From Palsa-360 sp963710315 (GTDB lineage: Bacteria > Acidobacteriota > Terriglobia > Acidiferrales > UBA7541), in assembly GCA_963710315.1 (NCBI GenBank), contig CAVPZW010000006.1, positions 620,001 through 684,000 on the forward strand: a DNA stretch of 64,000 nt. The letters run 5' to 3'. Both the position numbers and the translations under genes were made by a program. Positions 62,487 to 64,000 of the stretch are shown here, one piece after another. The notes under the pieces are model-generated. The model was not told the origin of the DNA and made no database searches. It saw nothing but the letters and a program-made list of their open reading frames with translations. The stretch's first letter is position 1. The number at the start of each line of letters is the position of its first letter.

Positions 62487-63257
62487 TCAAGCCCGCTTTT
62501 TCTTGCCCGCATATTTCAGATTTCGTCGAAGTTTGCGCAGCGCCTTGGTAATTCCGGTTGGGTCGGTATTCCAAAATTCATTTGAGGGTTTTGATTCCGT
62601 CGCTGGTTCGAACATCGGTGAATCGAAAGGTTCCAGCGATGCTGCAATCATGGTGCGGGATCGCAATCGCCCGATACCCGACCGATAGTTTTCGTGGTCA
62701 GGCAATTCACGGAAACGGTACACATTGGGGAAACCAGCCCGGTAAACCATTTTGATAATTGCACCCTCCGAGGGGAGGCAACTGACTGCGCCCAGACTCT
62801 GATCGACACCCGAGGGCTCGTCGAGCACGATCAGATACGGCTCATCGTCAGGAATAGCCATGCTTTCCACCAAGAGGAATTTGCCGCAGAGAGCCCGGAG
62901 ACTTCGGACCGCGCGCAAAGGATTCTCAAGGTGATAGAGCAGTCCCAAACACACCACCAGATCGAATGTGCCAAGCGCAGGAAGTGAGGGATCCTCCGCA
63001 TCGGCAACGCGGAAATCGATCCCTGAATGCCGGCTTCGAGCCTCAACAATGTTCTCTTCCCGCCCATCCGCGGCAACCACTTGAAATCCCAAGTCGCGCA
63101 GCATCGCGGAATAATATCCAACGCCGCAACCGAGATCGAGCGCGGTGCGCAAACCGAGGGCGGATTGCCATGTGGGAAGTACGCGGCGGAAGAAATCAAT
63201 TTCGGCCTCGCGCATTTCGGACTGCATGGGGCGATCAAAAACAAAAGGCTGAGGCAC
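62487..63257 (-). CDS. Class I SAM-dependent methyltransferase, CmoB-like
   Basis: The protein of about 256 residues has motif I TALDLGCGVGYYSAMLRDLG, motif II VVAADGREENIVEAR, and DLVVCLGLLYHLENPLRAVR. MREAEIDFFRRVLPTW before motif I, and YHLENP, recall the tRNA-modifying CmoB group, but the substrate is uncertain. The start is placed at GTG 63257 because AGGAG lies upstream; an open frame continues to 63455 with a Cys-rich segment unlike the family. A basic C-terminus (LRKLRRNLKYAGKKKRA) might bind nucleic acid. Confidence 0.78.
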   Translation of the reverse strand: MPQPFVFDRPMQSEMREAEIDFFRRVLPTWQSALGLRTALDLGCGVGYYSAMLRDLGFQVVAADGREENIVEARSRHSGIDFRVADAEDPSLPALGTFDLVVCLGLLYHLENPLRAVRSLRALCGKFLLVESMAIPDDEPYLIVLDEPSGVDQSLGAVSCLPSEGAIIKMVYRAGFPNVYRFRELPDHENYRSGIGRLRSRTMIAASLEPFDSPMFEPATESKPSNEFWNTDPTGITKALRKLRRNLKYAGKKKRA

Positions 63258-63459
63258 GAAACCTGCTCCTGTCTTACTGCGGACGCAGTGAACCGCTTCG
63301 TTCAGAGCAAGTTCACTGGATAGGCCCAATCGGCCAGAGTTAGAGTGTTCATGATAGCGCGCGACCAGATGTGGGGCAACACGTGAACTATCCACGCCGG
63401 AATCACATCTTTGCTTATTTGATAGGTTGTTTCCGCAGCAGCAAACACAAATCAAGTTT

Positions 63460-64000
63460 TCAATGCACAGCCGTCTGTTCGCCCGCCGCGGGGCGGTTTC
63501 TCTTCATAATGAGGAGAAATGGGACGAGGCACAGGATGATAACGGCCAGAATGGAAATCACTTCGACATAGCCGAGCGTGGTGGCCTGCTGGTCAATAAT
63601 GAGCGACACTAATCCATGGGCCTTGTGCGCCGCGTCCACGCTGCTGAATCCTTTGTTTTGGAAAGTTTGGGTCAGCCCGCCAACCAGGTTTTCATATGCG
63701 GGCGATCCCGGCGTGGTATTGGCAACCATGGTGTAGCGGCGGCGCTGCGCGATGCGCGCAATCGACGTGGAGATGAGCGCGATGCCTATGCTCCCTCCAA
63801 CATTTCGCATGAAACTGTTCATCGATGAAATCTGGTTATTTTTCTCGCGAGGAATGCCCACGTACGCCAGCACGTTCTGCGGAACGAAGATGAATGCCAA
63901 GCCGAACATCTGCAGCGTGCGCATCAAGAATGCCGTGCGGAAATCCATGGTCAGGCTGAACAGCGTGGACATGTAATACATGGCCGCGGAAATCGACACA
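63460..64000 (-). CDS. EmrB/QacA-type MFS transporter, N-terminus beyond the right edge
   Basis: The frame is open to the end of the window and shows the last 180 or so residues of a 14-helix drug:H+ antiporter. Features are MRTLQMFGLAFIFVPQNVLA, NNQISSMNSFMRNVGGSIGI (the motif common in EmrB C-termini), and the long loop RRRYTMVANTTPGSPAYENL ending with helix VISILAVIILCLVPFLLIMK. It probably pairs with an HlyD-type adaptor outside the window. Substrate is unknown. Confidence 0.87.
   Translation of the reverse strand, partial: VSISAAMYYMSTLFSLTMDFRTAFLMRTLQMFGLAFIFVPQNVLAYVGIPREKNNQISSMNSFMRNVGGSIGIALISTSIARIAQRRRYTMVANTTPGSPAYENLVGGLTQTFQNKGFSSVDAAHKAHGLVSLIIDQQATTLGYVEVISILAVIILCLVPFLLIMKRNRPAAGEQTAVH

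Overview
The window looks like a chromosome segment of an Acidobacteriota bacterium, or a close relative known from soil metagenomes. The evidence is indirect. The genome is rich in secreted and outer-membrane proteins of acidobacterial style, and carries a remnant of the C-terminus of an Oar-like TonB-dependent receptor. Many short imperfect palindromes sit between genes, built around GGCTTCAGCC or around TCATTCTGAGCGAAGCGAAG. No rRNA or other marker gene allows firm placement. No insertion sequence, phage or CRISPR was seen.

Layout. 1-2.7 kb: the end of a surface-polysaccharide operon (GT2 glycosyltransferase, rfbF, rfbG cut by the left edge). 3.1-11.5 kb: a catabolic neighbourhood with two TIM-barrel amidohydrolases, a metallo-beta-lactamase-fold hydrolase, two cupins, a quinoprotein (PQQ-type) dehydrogenase, a carboxymuconolactone-decarboxylase-like protein and a fumarylacetoacetase-like hydrolase. 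11.7-13.9 kb: a small secreted protein, a DinB-like protein and a GH75 chitosanase. 14.2-23.5 kb: the most striking region, a six-gene operon encoding a 23-haem cytochrome, a giant cytochrome with up to 37 haem sites, an outer-membrane beta-barrel, a secreted protein, a six-helix membrane protein with two HX13H pairs (dihaem cytochrome b pattern) and a lipoprotein. I read it as a trans-envelope electron conduit. A membrane-anchored FAD/ferredoxin oxidoreductase is convergent with it.

25.2 kb: tRNA-Arg(UCU). 25.5-30 kb: a Gld-like ABC exporter operon. 30-36 kb: a hydrolase, a PilZ protein, a MetE-like methyltransferase, a dihaem oxidoreductase, a 2Fe-2S ferredoxin and PPK2. 36-40.5 kb: an oxidative pentose-phosphate operon in the order gnd, zwf, pgl, glk. 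40.5-45.4 kb: a HAD hydrolase, an iron-trafficking protein, an ATP-grasp protein and a CCAEP-tail radical SAM protein. 45.6-50.9 kb: aconitase, a secreted cupin-like protein, a peroxiredoxin and an amidohydrolase.

51-55.7 kb: a molybdate-related group with a Moco-fold secreted protein, a frameshifted Mop protein, a porin, an orphan ModA and an HTH-Mop regulator. Porin and modA share an almost identical promoter/operator of about 32 bp. 56-57.6 kb: an ABC-2 exporter. 57.7-60.9 kb: a pair of M16 proteases, one without the zinc motif. 60.9-64 kb: a membrane protein, Lgt, a methyltransferase and an EmrB-like MFS protein cut by the right edge.

Two gene remnants (an FAD oxidoreductase N-terminus and a TonB-receptor C-terminus) and one frameshifted gene show ongoing decay. 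All functions are inferred from sequence motifs read by eye; no database search was run.
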